Origin: Solenopsis invicta
Lineage: Eukaryota; Arthropoda; Insecta; Hymenoptera; Formicidae
DNA: 64,000 nt
Assembly: GCF_016802725.1 (NCBI RefSeq)
Contig: NC_052679.1
Coordinates: 21,083,548 to 21,147,547 of the forward strand
Reading direction: 5' to 3'
The notes beneath the pieces are model-generated. The model searched no databases. It saw only the letters and a list, made by a program, of their open reading frames with translations, and was not told the origin of the DNA. Both the position numbers and the translations under genes were made by a program. Positions 63,953-64,000 of the stretch are shown here, in pieces. How positions within the stretch are numbered: the first letter of the stretch is position 1; each line of letters opens with the position of its first letter.

Positions 63953-64000
63953 AGACAATTTGAGAGAGTGTTATTTTAATTAATTAAAAATAATAGCTAT

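Noticed and set aside
1..64000. tRNA, rRNA and CRISPR arrays
   Set aside because: I looked for tRNA B-box words (GGTTCGAATCC-like) on both strands and for regularly spaced direct repeats and found only isolated partial matches such as GAGTTCGATTC near 31837. A tRNA gene finder would be the decisive test.

Overview
The window looks like 64 kb of animal, most likely insect, nuclear DNA that is almost entirely non-coding. CpG-rich blocks alternate abruptly with very AT-rich blocks every 0.5-3 kb. There are many (GA/CT)n, (GT)n and GC-rich trinucleotide arrays, several short inverted-repeat (MITE-like) elements, and no dense gene packing, operon structure or ribosome-binding signals. This pattern fits a hymenopteran genome, and an ant is my best guess. 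That assignment rests on composition only; no marker gene is present to confirm it.

I found no protein-coding gene, tRNA, rRNA or CRISPR array that I can defend. The longest open frames (about 170 codons) run through trinucleotide repeats or GC-rich low-complexity sequence and are open on both strands, as expected from repeat periodicity. The window is best read as an intergenic desert or the inside of a long intron. A few stretches are marginally coding-like: 30117-30513 (minus, two frames with a hydrophobic segment), 34162-34422 (plus, GC-rich third positions), 55695-56102 (plus) and 57306-57494 (plus, closed by a good splice-donor match). None matches a family I recognise.

Layout. 1-5060: mixed sequence with a 195-bp MITE at 1388-1582. 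5076-5545: a decayed element with pogo/Tigger-like end sequence. 5561-10400: mostly AT-rich. 10401-14400: CpG-rich, peaking in a (GGC)n island near 13.95 kb. 14401-28380: alternating blocks with a second MITE at 27453-27701 and a hAT-like end at 27933. 28381-29200: a GC-rich island. 29201-36330: mixed, holding the two weak coding-like relics. 36331-38600: AT-rich with a long foldback. 38601-42560: purine/pyrimidine-rich tracts and long GA/CT microsatellites. 42561-46610: mixed, with a 193-bp long-TIR element at 46416-46608. 46611-52300: CpG-rich, ending in a striking (GAC)n ... (GTC)n inverted arrangement at 51.4-51.9 kb. 52301-64000: alternating, with a third MITE at 53774-53973, a 36-bp tandem duplication at 54.5 kb, a (GGC)n island at 57.4 kb, and a 133-nt near-perfect hairpin at 63820-63952.

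No genes can be shown to work together here. The most informative structures are the inverted repeats. Three elements share CAC-type ends and two share an almost identical end sequence, suggesting a small MITE family. The 63.8-kb hairpin is regular enough to be either a young MITE or a source of hairpin small RNA.
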